Positions 1-16,168 of a stretch of 37,712 nt of DNA are shown one piece after another. The stretch covers positions 1 to 37,712 of the forward strand of contig KZ992508.1 of NCBI GenBank assembly GCA_003614735.1. The letters are read 5' to 3'. Origin of the DNA: Thamnocephalis sphaerospora. Lineage: Eukaryota > Zoopagomycota > Zoopagomycetes > Zoopagales > Sigmoideomycetaceae. The notes under the pieces were generated by a model. It worked only from the letters and a program-made list of their open reading frames with translations, made no database searches and had not been told where the DNA came from. The position numbers and the translations under genes were made by a program. Every line of letters begins with the position of its first letter. The first letter of the stretch is position 1.

Positions 1-1588
1 GGTGGTCGGTGCGCAACTGCTCCAAGCTGGAACAGCGGCGTCGCGGCTTCCAGGCCGAGCGTGTAGTGGTCGATAATGTCACAGGCGAGCTCACGCCCTA
101 CTATCCCAGCTGGAAGCGCTGGCTGCGTCGCCTGGTGACGGTGCCCATCCTCGCAGCCATTGGCGCGGTGTTTTTCGTTGTCGTGGGTGCCATCTTTGGC
201 ATCGAGGTGTTTGTCTATGAATACTATCAGGGTCCGTTCAAGGGTATCGTGGTAGGTGGGCCGCAAGCGTGGCATGCACGCGATCTCCAATCGCTAAGCA
301 TGCTCCGCCGCCAACTCAGCATTATGCGCCGCTTGTGGCCTACAGCGTGGCCATCTGGTACTTTGGTGACGCCTACACGGCCATTGCAAAGTGGCTCAAT
401 CGGTTTGAAAACTACGAGACGGACGCGGAGCACAACCGCCATTACACCTACAAGATCTTTCTCATCAACTTTGCCGTAGGCTACATGTTTATATTTTACA
501 CAGCCTGGATCCATATTCCATTCAATGAGGAGATTGCAAATCTGCTGGCGCAGTGGACAGGCTGGCCCATCAAGCCGCAGCCGGCCGGAGTGGAAAAGCT
601 GCAGGAGCGCGTCATCTACTACGTGCTCACCGCGCAGGTGATCAACTTTTTCACCGAAGTGGCCGTACCCTGGCTGCTGCGTGGCGCCACGACGAGCGCC
701 AAAAAGGTTCAGAATGCTGTCACGCACAAGGCGAAACAAGAGCAGGAGGATGTGGACGAGAGCGATCGCAAGTTCCTGAAGCGCATCACCAAGGAAGACG
801 AGCTGGCCGACTATGAGCTTTATGAAGACTATGCCGAGATGGTGACGCAGGTGCGTATGGCATGAGCATGATGCACTTAGGAAGGGCTGTTGCTCACAGC
901 ATTTGACGGCGATGTACAGTTTGGCCATGTGGTGCTCTTTTCGTGTGCCTGGCCACTGGCTCCTCTGCTTTCGTTCATCAACAACTGGGTCGAGCTGCGC
1001 TCTGATGCGTTCAAGATTTGCGTGCACACCAAGTAGGTAGCGCTCACTGTCATAGTGGCGACCGAGTGCTTACTCTATCCAACGTGGCACTACATAGGCG
1101 CCAGGTGCCGGCGCGCGTGGAAAGCATTGGCCCGTGGATCGACAATTTGGTTAGTTACACGTCGTTGACGCGCCTGGACAGTTCAGCAACGGCTGACGAG
1201 GCGTAATGTACGCGTCTCGTAGCTCTTCCTCAGCTGGCTGTCCTCGGTAGCCAACGCGCTGCTTGTCTATCAGTTTAGGCCGCACGAAACTACCGAGCAC
1301 CTGCACCATACACTCTACTGGCCGCTGCTGCTCGTCATCCTTGCAGAGCATCTATACCTCGCCTCACGCTGGCTGCTGCGCGCCGTCCTAAAGGATGTGC
1401 CCAGCTGGGCCGTGACGCTTGGGCGCCAGCAGGAGCACGAGCTCAAATGCCGCTGGCTGAAGAAAATGCACGTGGACGTGCCTGTACCCAGCAGCCCACG
1501 CACCGCCGCCAGCGCTGAAGAGACTGCGGCAAACCAAGTGGATGATCGCGGCACTCGAGAGATTGCCAATGCATTCAAAAACATTTAG
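1..1588 (+). CDS. Anoctamin/TMEM16 (Ist2-like) membrane protein, 3' part
   Basis: Anoctamins are endoplasmic reticulum or plasma-membrane proteins acting as lipid scramblases or ion channels; fungal Ist2 also tethers ER to plasma membrane. The gene runs in from the left edge, so the N-terminus is missing. Exons fitted by frame: up to about 243, about 320-850, 920-1032, 1098-1149 and 1223-1588. Joining 850 to 920 gives EMVTQFGHVVLFSCAWPLAP, the family's conserved stretch around a late membrane helix; the next junctions give LSFINNWVELRSDAFKI and KRQVPARVESIGPW, also typical. Several hydrophobic helices are visible (VPILAAIGAVFFVVVGAIFG, KIFLINFAVGYMFIFYTAWI, LYWPLLLVILAEHLYL). The tail is hydrophilic and ends TREIANAFKNI. 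Donors are GTGCGT, GTAGGT and GTTAGT. The first intron (about 244-319) is the least certain. The family call is sound; whether it is a tether, scramblase or channel cannot be read here. Confidence 0.88.
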
Positions 1589-1948
1589 GTCCACGTGCAG
1601 TGGTGACGCTTGCTACTAGCTACACATGTTCTACTTGGCAATAAAGATCTGGCATCCAGGTCTGGCATGGAGAAACGGCTGTTTATGCAAGCGCGCGGGT
1701 GCTTGGCCATATGCGCGTAAAGTAAGCCGAGACGAATAGGTGGGCACATGTGCATGGGGTTACGGAGGTTGAGCGAATACGAACAGGCTGCCACCACGCG
1801 TAGCATGGTAGATGACCGGCTACCGCACGCACGCGCACGCGAGAGCGATGCAGCAAAGCACCCGCGGCAAAGCAGCGCAGTAGCGCGCACTACTGTAATG
1901 GTGGCAGCGGTGGCAATGGCGCCGCGCGAACGGCAATGGAGCGCACGC
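1589..1948. other. Convergent intergenic region between anoctamin and USP7 genes
   Basis: Both flanking genes end here, so it should hold two 3' ends. A canonical AATAAA lies on the plus strand at 1640-1645, 52 bases after the anoctamin stop, in the right place for its polyadenylation. I see no supported gene in it; the short open frames on both strands resemble no family I know. Confidence 0.6.
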
Positions 1949-6930
<4,982 letters not shown>

Positions 6931-7882
6931 GCTGGCTTTACGGAGCGATGGCAAAAGCACGATCCCGGCGGCAATCAGAAATAGCGGGTAAAGCAGAAGC
7001 AGAAAACGCTCGTCGTCCACAAGCTTCGCCCAGAAGCTTGCGATGGCCTGCGTCGAGGCTATTTTGGCGAGCGAGTTGGCGAGCCGCTACGCGCCAATGT
7101 ATGCGTGCCGTGTAGGTGCACCAAAGACGACAGTATATGCACGTGCCAGAACAACACGGACGGACAGGCCGCAGCTGGTGGCAGATTCGAGTCTGAATCC
7201 GACGCAGACAGGCTGGCTAGCGATGGAGCAGAGGGAAAAGAGAAGACAGGCGAACGGGCTGCGATGGATGCGGATGGCTGAACAAGTGTACACACACCAC
7301 ACAGCGCGCGTATCCACAAAGCGAGAAGAGGCGATGCGGCCAGAGCGTCGGGTGGCTGGCGTGAAGAGGACAAGGGCAGCTGCTGCTCTGCTGCTGCTAC
7401 TGCTGCTGCTGCTGCTGTTGGTAGTGGTGATGTGCTAAGTGGCAAAGGCAACAAGCTGTACTGCCGGCGTCTCGCAGGTGTCATCGTCGCTGATGCACGC
7501 TTCGTCATCGTCATTACCGTGAGTAACAGGCGCCGACGGTATCATCGTGCCAGCCGACAAAGGCATTGACTGCGGGCTCGCACGCACCGCCGAGCTTACT
7601 ACCCATGCCAGCTACACCGGCAGCCGCACTGGCCGGCACGGCAGCTGGCCGCGACTAGATTCGCTTGCTCCGTGCAGGCTCATAGCCGTCACTGTCTTCG
7701 CCAGCCCCACGGCAGGGGCTGCACCCATGTACAGACGACAAAATCAGCCGACACGCTATCACTGGGGCGGTGACTGCGCTCTCCCTTTTGCTTACACGCT
7801 ATTGTTGCTTGGCTGTGGGCTTCATCTGTCGCCGTCCCGTTCTCTCATCCTGGCCTGTCGATAGCGCGGCTCCTTTATTGCC
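6931..7882. promoter_or_regulatory. Divergent promoter region between USP7 (-) and LUC7 (+)
   Basis: Head-to-head spacer of about 950 bases, so it should carry both promoters. A TATA-like GCATATACTG reads on the minus strand at 7131-7140, about 200 bases before the USP7 ATG. A CTG/CTA-rich triplet stretch lies at about 7378-7422. From 7086 down to the USP7 start the minus strand is open in the USP7 frame and encodes a hydrophobic segment (see findings). A second minus-strand open stretch at 7435-7611 encodes an acidic tail and follows a TAG that could be an intron end; I could not link it to a start or a family. Confidence 0.5.
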
Positions 7883-9458
7883 ATGGCAGCTGAGGCACGC
7901 AAGTTGCTCGAGGTAATGGGCGCATCTTTGATCTCGCCACACCGTGCCTGTGCTCATCGCGCGCCCCCTGCATACATTTGCGCAGGAGCTGATGGGCGCG
8001 GAGGCGCTGGGCGCGGCGCCACGCGAGGATGTGCCGTTCACCGACCGGCGCGTGTGTCGCGATTATCTGGGCGGGTTGTGCACGCACACGCTATTCACGT
8101 AAGCAGGCGATAGATCGCGGTGGTGCGTTTTCACGCGCAATGACTAACACGTTTGCGCCTCACTACAGCAATACGGTATGTTGACTGCAGCATGATTCTG
8201 GGTGGCGCAACGGAGCGAATGCTTACCAAAGAGGATGTCGACATGAATGAATATGATATAGCGGATGGATTTGGGCCCCTGCCCAAAGATTCATTCGGAG
8301 AAGCTAAAGGAGGAGTATGAGCAGGCACGCAAGGAGCGCGATTTTGGCTACGACGATGAACTGGAGCGCTCGCTGGAACGATTTGTGCGCGACTGTGACC
8401 GCCGCATTGAGAGTGCCCGCCGGCGCCTGGAAAAGCCGGCCGACGAGATTTCTGGCCCGCCACCGGTGCGTGGCATGCTATGTTTGGCAGAAATGCTAGA
8501 TATTTGCGCCATCAAAAGCTGACATGATCTATGCTATGATCATATGTGTGGATGTCTGCGCCAGGCTCAACTGAAGGAAATCTCAGACTATGCCACGGAA
8601 ATTGCAACGCTGATAGATGAGGTTGAGAAACTTGGTAGGTCGGGCCTGGCACAACTTTGTAGATGATGCATGCTTGACATATCTTGGGCATTGCGTATTC
8701 AACAAACAGGCGAGAATGGGAGGGTAGATGAGGCCATTAGGCTCCATGGCAAGGCGGAGGAGATTACGGCGCTTAAAGCGCGCCGCGAGGTAAGCTGATT
8801 CCAGCGACAGTCATACAGACGTGGAATGACGATTAGAGCTGTAAATCTATTGGCACCGTGGCGCTCACTTACGCCGATATCGCACTGCCGGCTCACAGGA
8901 GGAGATTCGGCATCGAAATCCGCCCAACCTGTCTGGCCAGGAGCAGAAGCTGCGCGCATGTGACATTTGCGGCGCGTTCCTTTCGATTCTAGACTCGGAC
9001 AGCCGGTAGGTGGCTGGTATAGTATCAGACGGACGCCATAGCTGCTAACGCTAGTGGTGTACAATTGCCGCTTGCGCGCTAGTCTTGCCGACCATTTTGG
9101 CGGAAAGCTGCATCTGGGATATGAGTCGGTGCGCAACCGTCTCAAGCAGCTGCGCGAGACGCGCGGCTCGCGTCGTCTCGCTGGAGACGACCGGCGTGGT
9201 GACCATCGCGATACACATGACGATAGACCACGCGGCTTCGACTACGATAGGCGACGCAGCCGCTATGATGATCGCCACGATGATCGTCGCGGTGGTGGTC
9301 GCTATGGGTAGGTACACTGGAGGCGCAGTGATAGTTTCCGCAGCTGACGGTGATGCATGCGCACTGGATATTGCAGCCGTGGTGGTCGGGACCGGTCAAG
9401 GTCGCGGGACCGCTATCGTGGCCGGGAGCGCTCGCCCAACTACGATCGTCGCTACTAG
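7883..9458 (+). CDS. LUC7: LUC7-like U1 snRNP-associated splicing factor
   Basis: LUC7 proteins sit on the U1 snRNP and stabilise its pairing with the 5' splice site. Exons: 7883-7912, 7986-8098, 8169-8175, 8262-about 8466, about 8567-8634, about 8710-8790, about 8900-9005, 9083-9307, 9377-9458. The product starts MAAEARKLLEELMGAEALGA. A first CCCH finger follows (Cys in RVCRDYLGGLC, then DLGPCPKIH). Next come a charged coiled coil (EEYEQARKERDF to RRRLEKPADEIS, then QLKEISDYATEIATLIDEVE), a second C2H2 finger (ACDICGAF with LADHFGGKLHLGY) and a short Arg/Asp/Ser-rich tail ending RERSPNYDRRY. The 7-nt exon is needed to keep frame and restores NTRMDLG, as in other LUC7 proteins. Eight introns, four with GTAGGT or GTAAGC donors. 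All zinc ligands are present. The start is the only ATG in frame ahead of the first intron and fits family length. Confidence 0.95.
8169..8175 (+). other. 7-nt micro-exon of LUC7
   Basis: The exon CAATACG lies between an AG acceptor at 8167-8168 (branch-like TGACTAACAC upstream) and a GTATGT donor at 8176. Upstream exon 7986-8098 ends LFT in phase 2, and downstream exon 8262 begins CGG ATG GAT in phase 0. Only insertion of seven bases joins them in frame, giving F-T-N-T-R-M-D-L-G, the conserved LUC7 stretch between the second and third zinc ligands of finger 1. Confidence 0.85.
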
Positions 9459-9823
9459 GCTAGGGCTAGCGCTCGTCTGTGAGCGTTGCCCGCTGGGAGG
9501 AGCCCTGCGTGTTGCTTGCCGCGCGCACTTACAGCGCGTCCACAGGGGCTGCACCGTGCACCGATGAGTGCTGTCGGCATGCCATGACGCCAGCAGCCAG
9601 AAAGGTATGCTCAACCACGCTGCCCCTACTTTATTTCTTCGTCGCTGCTGTCGTCACTGTCGCCAGCGTCGCTAAGAAAGCACCGCGTGTGCACGCCCAA
9701 GTGAGTCGACCTGTTACGCTCCCCTGATGCGGCTTTGTTGGACAGCATAAAAATGAATTTACCAAAAGAGCTTTGCTACAAAACTGCTATGCAATAACGC
9801 GTACTGCTGAATATCCGACAGGA
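9459..9823. other. Convergent intergenic region between LUC7 and USP48 genes
   Basis: Both neighbours end here. A minus-strand AATAAA reads at about 9629-9635, about 190 bases beyond the USP48 stop, and may serve its 3' end. Low-complexity TCGTCG-type sequence at about 9638-9672 creates open frames on both strands with acidic or alanine/valine-rich translations. I see no supported gene. Confidence 0.5.
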
Positions 9824-12800
9824 CTATATGTGTATCGCGCCGCTAGGGGTACCCTGTCAGCATCGTTCCTGGCATGTTCAGGCTGTTGTGAGCAAAAGTA
9901 AGATGCATTTCTGACTGCGCGCTTGCCTACCTTGAAACCCTTTTTCAGGCTCGGCGCTCTTATGCGCTTGTTCTGCAACGGCGAGTGGTTAGCGAGTAAA
10001 TGGGTTGCCTTACTGCACAATCATCAGCTGCCCAACCTTGCAAAAGCTGCTCGTCTTCCTCTAGCTGTTCCAGCTCCAACTCGGCATTGGGCAAAATGCG
10101 GAGCGCAGCTATGGTGGCTGCATTGTCCACTAGTTCCACACCTCGAAGAAAGAGTCGCTGGCAAATGGTACTGATGCCTTGGCGTTCCGCAATCTGCAGC
10201 CGCCCGCCGTTAGCATTCCTGGCACGCTTTTTGCAGAAGAAATCTTACCCGAAGCTTCACATCTAGCACAGTGTCTTCTTTACACACTGTAAGACGGATT
10301 GGTCGACCGCATGCTACTCTTGACCGTTTGTTTGTTCGGCCGCTACATACAGCAAGCGTGCTGCGCCTTTTGCCGTTACTGTTGGTACCGCGCGCGCCAC
10401 TTTTACTATGCAGCGTGTCATGCTGGATGTCCAATGCGCGCATGTCTACTGCAACGCTGCTGGTAATACTCCCATCCTGCTGCTCATCTAGCGTACCGGC
10501 ATTCTCTTCTTCGCGCCTACGAATGGTTACCGTTGTCTTTACAAATTCCAGTAAGCTAGAGGTGTGTTAGTCAAAGCACCGGTCGCTCACATCTTTGTCG
10601 TCTACTTACCGCTCCTCAAGACACTCTACGCATACTGCTGGTTCACTGACGACGTGCACATCAAAATTGCTGATATCCGGTGACACTAGCACGTGCAATT
10701 CACAATCACAGGGGTACCTAAAGTGCGCTTTGTGAGTGGTGGCGCGCTTGACCGCTGAAGGATGCACTTACAGCTGCTTCAGCATCACCCATGTCGACTC
10801 GGTCACTAGAGAATAGTGCTTATTATTCAGCAAGCTGTTTATGCTAGCTATATCGTACGGCAGCTTCCGATGCTGGCACAGCAGGAGCGTATTTTCGATA
10901 CGCTCTGGGCGTGTTTTCTCTGCTACTTTTCCCTGTACAAATCGTCGCCAGGATGTGATAAATGCTACGCATGATCGCGCGACATCTGATGTTAGCGGGC
11001 GTGCGTCATGGTAAAGGTGCGCCATGTATATGTCACCTTCTGGCACCAGATAAAAGCGTCCCCCTTTGTAGAGTGCTCCCGGTGTCATACGTCGAAATGC
11101 GCCCTTTAGCTGTGCCTGTAATAGGATGGTTAGCGGTTAAAGCTAGTGGCTCACATTGTCCTCGTGCGCACCAACTCCACTGCAGCCTGCTTTCTGCGTG
11201 CTTCTACCGCTATATGCTGTGGTACGTGCTCACGTTGGCAAATCTTGCAGTCGATAGAGGATGCGTCTTGCTTCACCAAGGGAAGACTGCTGCCGTTGGA
11301 GCGACTAAGCAAGCTCAGCTGCATAAAAGTCTGATACGCATGGTTAGGCGTATGTAAAGTACATGGTGCATTCGACGCCATTACCGAGCTTCGGACAGAC
11401 ACAGTCTTCTCTTGATCGCAGGTTACATTGCCGTGCGGGCAAAACACTTCCTTGGCCAACTTGGCAGATTGATCTGGATCGTCGAGTAGCTCACCAGCCT
11501 TCCAGGCTGTAGCACGCTCAGTACAGTCCGTTGGCTTGCGCAACTTAATCGCCACCTACCCTGTAACCAGGATCGTGATAGTAGGTAAACGTCCTCCCTC
11601 GATTCCGGCTCAGCATGCTCGTCAAAGAAGCTGACATTCAATTTGTGCTGTTCCGCCAAGCACATACTATCCACTTTGGCGCGTACACACACTTTGCATA
11701 ACGAATCTGTTGTGAGAACGCGGTCGGGCGATATGTTCAAGTGCTTAACCAGCGTTGCACCTGCAGCCTAAGATCACAGAACATATTATCACAAGATAAG
11801 CGACCTGAAGCGCAAGGAGATGCATGACTGTGTGGGCAGTATACACACCATATTGACGCGCTTGCCAACACTGGCAAAGTTCAGACTGAGACGGCCATGC
11901 GAGCAATAAAGCTTGGCGTCGTCCTCTTTCTCTCGTAAACACGTGCTGCAGCCACATTCTGCTGGGCAAGTGGACTCGCCCGCATCAAGTAGCGGGCCCT
12001 TTAACCAGCTCTTGAGCACGCGTGCCGAGAAGAAATACGATTCCTGCCAATAGATGGGTCATCAGACAATGACATGTCGATCGCACGGTGCGCCTCGCGT
12101 TTCCTACCTCTTCTTCCAAAGTCGTTGCCCAGCGGGAAAATGTCCAGCATCGGACCGCGCGTGCTGAAGAAAACGTCATCCAATCCGCCTCCTCCCTAGC
12201 AATGCATCGCAGCCAGTACAGGTGTCAGCGCAGCCACCATACGTATTCCTATGCTGGCTGCATTAATTGCCTACATACCGGCGCGCAAAATCACCAGCCT
12301 CACGGCAAAGCGCCAAATTAGCATCAGCTACCTCCTTTGCCAACTCTGACGGTACCGTGCACGGTTCTACACTGATGGCATCTCTACGAGTGTACACAAG
12401 CATGTACGCATTTCTTGACGAGAATCTAAACGAGCACATCAGCTATTCGTCAGTTGACCACACCAACATATCTGTGCGCAGCTATACGACCTACATGCGA
12501 TTCGAGCCTGCAGCGTCATGATCTTTCCCGCCTACCTTGCCTCGGGCTCGACCATTGATAGCAGACCGTTTTCTTCTGCCTGGCCGCGACGCGCTCTTTT
12601 TGTCCTTGCCGCTACCGCCATCCACATCGATCACGTCGTGTACCACATCCTCCATCAACATTACTTCAGCATCATCAAGAGCGTACCACTGGTGTGAATC
12701 GGCTGCACTCTGATCACTGTCGACGGCAGGATATGAGCTACGACGACACATACACGCGGCAATCACCTTTGGAAACCTACGTGCTACGCCTCACGTGGGC

Positions 12801-14696
12801 AATATAGTGGCCGTAATGTGCGTATGCACCTTGATGGATCAGCACGGCAGTCAGCTCGTAAACAAGATCTTTACCATTGTCGCTGGTGCCGTCTCCATCG
12901 TCCACGCTCTGCGTTGTCGTCCGCCTTCTATTGCGCTTGTCTGTTGGTTTGGGCGGGCGCACAAAATGCCGCATGTCCAACACGGCCGGAAAGCGTATTG
13001 CGGCATCTGACTTTTTCTTTGTATAGGTTTCCATATCGTACACAAAGCGCATAAGCTGAAAGTTGAGCACCTAGACTTTCGACGACCCGTCAGCCTTTTT
13101 AGCATCATGCGCTATGCGCAAGCAACAATCTTTTACCGGCGGTAGGCGCTTCAAGTGCAGCGAGCGAGCCGCGTCCTGCTTGGAGCCGCACACACCACAG
13201 TGATATCTGCGTCCACATCAGCGTTGTTTTTGGCTTTGGGCGGCTTCTGACATCACGTACTGGTTTGGCCCGTCAAGTACTTCAGGCTTGAGAATCTCCT
13301 CGAGACTTTCTTCAAGGCTACAGCCATCCTGCAAAACACATCAATCATCCGCACTAATAGCGCTGTCGCCTTTAGCCGAGTCTACCTTAAGTGCCACTTC
13401 CAGTTCGTAAAACTGCTCGTTACGCAGCGATGGCTGATTACAGCCTGTGCATTGTGTGTTGTACGTCTGTTCGCCACCAAACTGTGTGGCGCCGATGACA
13501 TGTGAATGACAATGCACATGCTTTTTCTGCCACTGCGCCACTCACCCGATGTGCAATCAAATCACGCACTCCTGCATCTGGCTGGCTGGAAAATACGCTT
13601 GACAACAGTGTGAGAAACAGCTTGCAAAACCTGTGACCACATAGAGTGTCTGTTAGCGCTTGTTAACGTGCAGCACAATTCTACCACGCTCACTCTTGGG
13701 CATCCTGCTGTTCGCCCGCATTCAACTCGAGAGCAGCAACAAACTCGGTCGGACTATAGGTGATGCATTCGCTGAGCTGCAGATAAGCAAACAGGCGCTG
13801 CAGCTGATAACAGACGGCGTACTGTGGCGGCAGTCGGTGGTCAGCGTATCCTCGCGCACTCTCTTCTGCACGCTCAAAGGTAGCCAACCTGCGCCTCCTT
13901 TTCTTCGACGCGGGAAATGACAGCGCTATAGATGCCCTGACGAAATGCCGGATCGTGAAACCACACCTGCAATAGTGCGTTCATGTAGCATGTAGCGCCC
14001 AAGTTCTGCATGCAAGGACGCAGTCACAGTAAGCTCCATTCAGCACAATGTCTGCATACCTCACCTGTATGCTACCTACCACCAGACCAACTGGCAGGCG
14101 GCGCTTATTGTATTTGTCTCGAGGGTCACCCAACAAACCGTGCTTTCTCTGGCGATACTTGCGAAACGCGTCTTTGCCAGTGTTGCGACACATGTAAGCA
14201 CTCGGCCGATGATCGCCAGCCGGCATTCTGGCAGAGATCAGCGCTCACCTGGCCGTATCCACGCATCCTGCCCAAAATAGTTGACGCACGCTGGATTGTA
14301 GCGGCATTTCTGCGCATTGCACTGCGCATGCGGCGTCTTGATCCTGTTTGAAGTGATGATAGACTCTTCCTTGGCAAGCTCGGCGTCGTAGTCGCGCTCC
14401 GCGACAGGGCTGCTGCTGACCTCCATGACGCACTCATTTGCAGGACTGTCTGCGCGAGGCTTGCATGTATCGCCAAAGTGGCCCGCTAGATATGCATACT
14501 TGTTGCGACATAGCGCCAGCGCACCGGCACCGGCCAGCCCGTAGGCCGCAAACAACTGTGCACGCGTAATCGGCTCTACATGCGCCTGAGCGCCCACCCA
14601 GTTCCAGCGCCGACTAGAGCGTGCACGCGGTGATGACTGTTTCATGGCCCACGCGTGCTGTTGGAATTCTTGGCGGCACTGCGTGCCGCTGAACAC
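9824..14696 (-). CDS. Ubiquitin carboxyl-terminal hydrolase, USP48 type
   Basis: A nuclear deubiquitinase family (human USP48 acts on H2A and signalling targets). The N-terminal exon carries RRWNWVGAQAHVEPITRAQL and a Cys-containing stretch (CNAQKCRYNPACVNYFGQDAW) like USP48. The catalytic core is GLVNLGATCYMNALLQVWF (about 14000-13930), GEQQDAQEFCKLFLTLLSS, a zinc pair QCTGC / CGVCGSKQ, VLNFQLMRFVYDMETYT, the His box AHYGHYIAHV, then HQWYALDDAEV and NAYMLVYTRRD. The middle holds three DUSP-like blocks (VLKSWLKGPLLDAGES with YCSHGRLSL; FCPHGNVTCDQEKT; MTPGALYKGGRFYLVPEGD). A ubiquitin-like tail (RPIRLTVCKEDTVLDVKLR to GISTICQRLFLRGVEL) precedes the end GFKGTPSGAIHI, matching the human GFKGTG ending. 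The catalytic residues are intact. About 20 small introns. The start is uncertain: ATG at 14696 or 14645, with another possible upstream at about 14939 on a separate exon. Confidence 0.92.
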
Positions 14697-14956
14697 GGCA
14701 ACAGGCGATGGCTACAGGGTCGGTATTTACCAAAGCGGTATAAACAAAACAGCGTGACAAATGCCTATGTTGCCCCAATGCCAAAAGGCCGAACTTTCTG
14801 CTCCCAGCCATTTCTTGGCAGTTGTAGTAGCAATTAGTACAAACACCAAGCTTCACGACTGGCATGACCGCCACATTCTTTCACCAGCATTCCCACCGCC
14901 GCTGCTTCACCGCACCATATCCGCCAGCAACTAATTCCATTATCTAAAGCGGCAGT

Positions 14957-15881
14957 ATGAACGAATTGCACGACACATATCGTCTACTGCTCGTTGTGTA
15001 CGCAGTCTTTTCGCCGCTTTGCTTTTGCATTTCGCTGGCTGGGTCTGGCTGGTATGGTAGGTGATGAGAGCGCTGCTAGCCCACTAGTTGGTAGCAGCAG
15101 ATTAATGTTTGCGCTACTAGGTCGTCTTGCGCCCGGTTGGTCGCGTCCCTATGCGCTGCCCGGCCGTTGGGCCTGGTTTGCAGGAGAAATTATATCGCCA
15201 ATTGCGCTGCTCTACGGCGCCTCCGGTAGACAGCTTGATGCGCCGTTTTTAACGACCAATACCTATGCGTCGAGCGGCCACAGCGCTGACAGAAATGCCT
15301 GGCTAGCATCAGTATTGCTGGCACTCTGGTTGATACACTACACAAATCGTGCTGTGATCCATCCGCTGCGTGTGCCGCGCATGTCACCCATGCCTGCGTG
15401 GACGCTGGCTGCCATGATGATCTTCAACGTGATGAACGGCTGGGTAAACGGCTATTGGATATCGCTATACGCTGCGTCTACCGGTCAGGCTTTGCTGAGA
15501 GCGGGCCTAGCCGGCAAGCTAAAGTTTGCCGTCGGACTTGGCATGTTTGTTGCGGGCGGCCTGGTAAACTACTATGCCGACAGCCACCTTTTCCAGCTGA
15601 AGCGTGCTAGCTTGAAGGACCGACCCTCTAAAGAGCACCCAGGCCGGTACCGTATTCCGTATAGCCGTCTATTCAGTCTAGTCAGCTGTCCGCACTATCT
15701 GGGCGAGATTGTGGAATGGTGTGGCTGGGCGGTGATGACAAGCGGTGCTCCCGGCTACCTCTTTGCCCTGGCCACCATGGCAAACCTTGTGCCGCGCGCT
15801 TTATCTATACATGCTTGGTACCATCGCACGTTTTCCGACTATCCAAGCAGACGCCGGGCTATCTTCCCCTGGTTACTCTAA
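14957..15881 (+). CDS. Steroid 5-alpha-reductase (SRD5A1/2, DET2) family enzyme
   Basis: This family uses NADPH to reduce the delta-4,5 double bond of 3-oxo-steroids; fungal members act on unknown sterol or polyprenol-like substrates in the ER membrane. Two exons, 14957-15056 and 15121-15881, joined by a 64-nt intron (GTAGGT donor), encode 286 residues. The junction gives SGWYGRLAPGWSRPYALPGR, matching the SVYGRHALPS region of human SRD5A1. Further matches: LALWLIHYTNRAVIHPLRVP, MIFNVMNGWVNGYW, GMFVAGGLVNYYADSHLFQL and the C-terminal NADPH-binding block YRIPYSRLFSLVSCPHYLGE followed by IVEWCGWAV, ending WYHRTFSDYPSRRRAIFPWL. Length fits SRD5A1 (259 aa) with small extensions. Multiple membrane helices. 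Substrate cannot be told from sequence. It lies tail to tail with the P450 gene and about 260 bases from the USP48 start. Confidence 0.9.
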
Positions 15882-16168
15882 TCGCCCGATCACCGGCTTT
15901 GCTAAGCCCGCAATCTATCACTAACACCTGCACATTAACGGAAACACCAGTATCATATACAATAAACATATTATCCACCAACAATGCTGTTGCGCAGCAT
16001 GACCGCATCACAATCAATGCAGGGTGGTGTATTCTTGGCGTTATTATTATCATACGTACCAGAACGCCACACATATCGCGCTTCACGTGACGAGTATTAT
16101 ATCACAGCAGGCTCTGACATTTATTCGTCCATATAAACACTATACACAGCAGGCGGCACTGACTAGCA
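15882..16168. terminator. Shared 3' region of the 5-alpha-reductase and P450 genes
   Basis: AATAAA on the plus strand at 15961-15966 follows the reductase stop by about 80 bases. AATAAA on the minus strand (plus TTTATT at 16120-16125) follows the P450 stop by about 44 bases. Both are well placed as polyadenylation signals for the convergent genes. The region is noticeably AT-richer than the genes. Confidence 0.7.

Noticed and set aside
227-1027. 266-residue minus-strand open frame opposite the anoctamin gene
   Set aside because: Antisense shadow; the plus strand carries conserved anoctamin motifs through the same bases.
7435-7611. 59-codon minus-strand open stretch with an acidic tail (HGNDDDEACISDDDTCETPA)
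   Set aside because: It follows a possible acceptor TAG, but no upstream exon, start or family could be linked to it within the USP7-LUC7 spacer.
9626-9748. 40-residue minus-strand open frame with an acidic Ser/Asp-rich C-terminus (SDAGDSDDSSDEEIK)
   Set aside because: It lies in the 3' region between LUC7 and USP48, comes from low-complexity TCGTCG-type sequence, and its last codons contain an AATAAA that better fits a polyadenylation signal.
14614-14874. Minus-strand open frame upstream of USP48 (MAVMPVVKLGVCTNCYYNC)
   Set aside because: It does not join in frame to the USP48 N-terminal exon without an arbitrary intron; more likely 5' untranslated sequence, though an extra first exon cannot be excluded.
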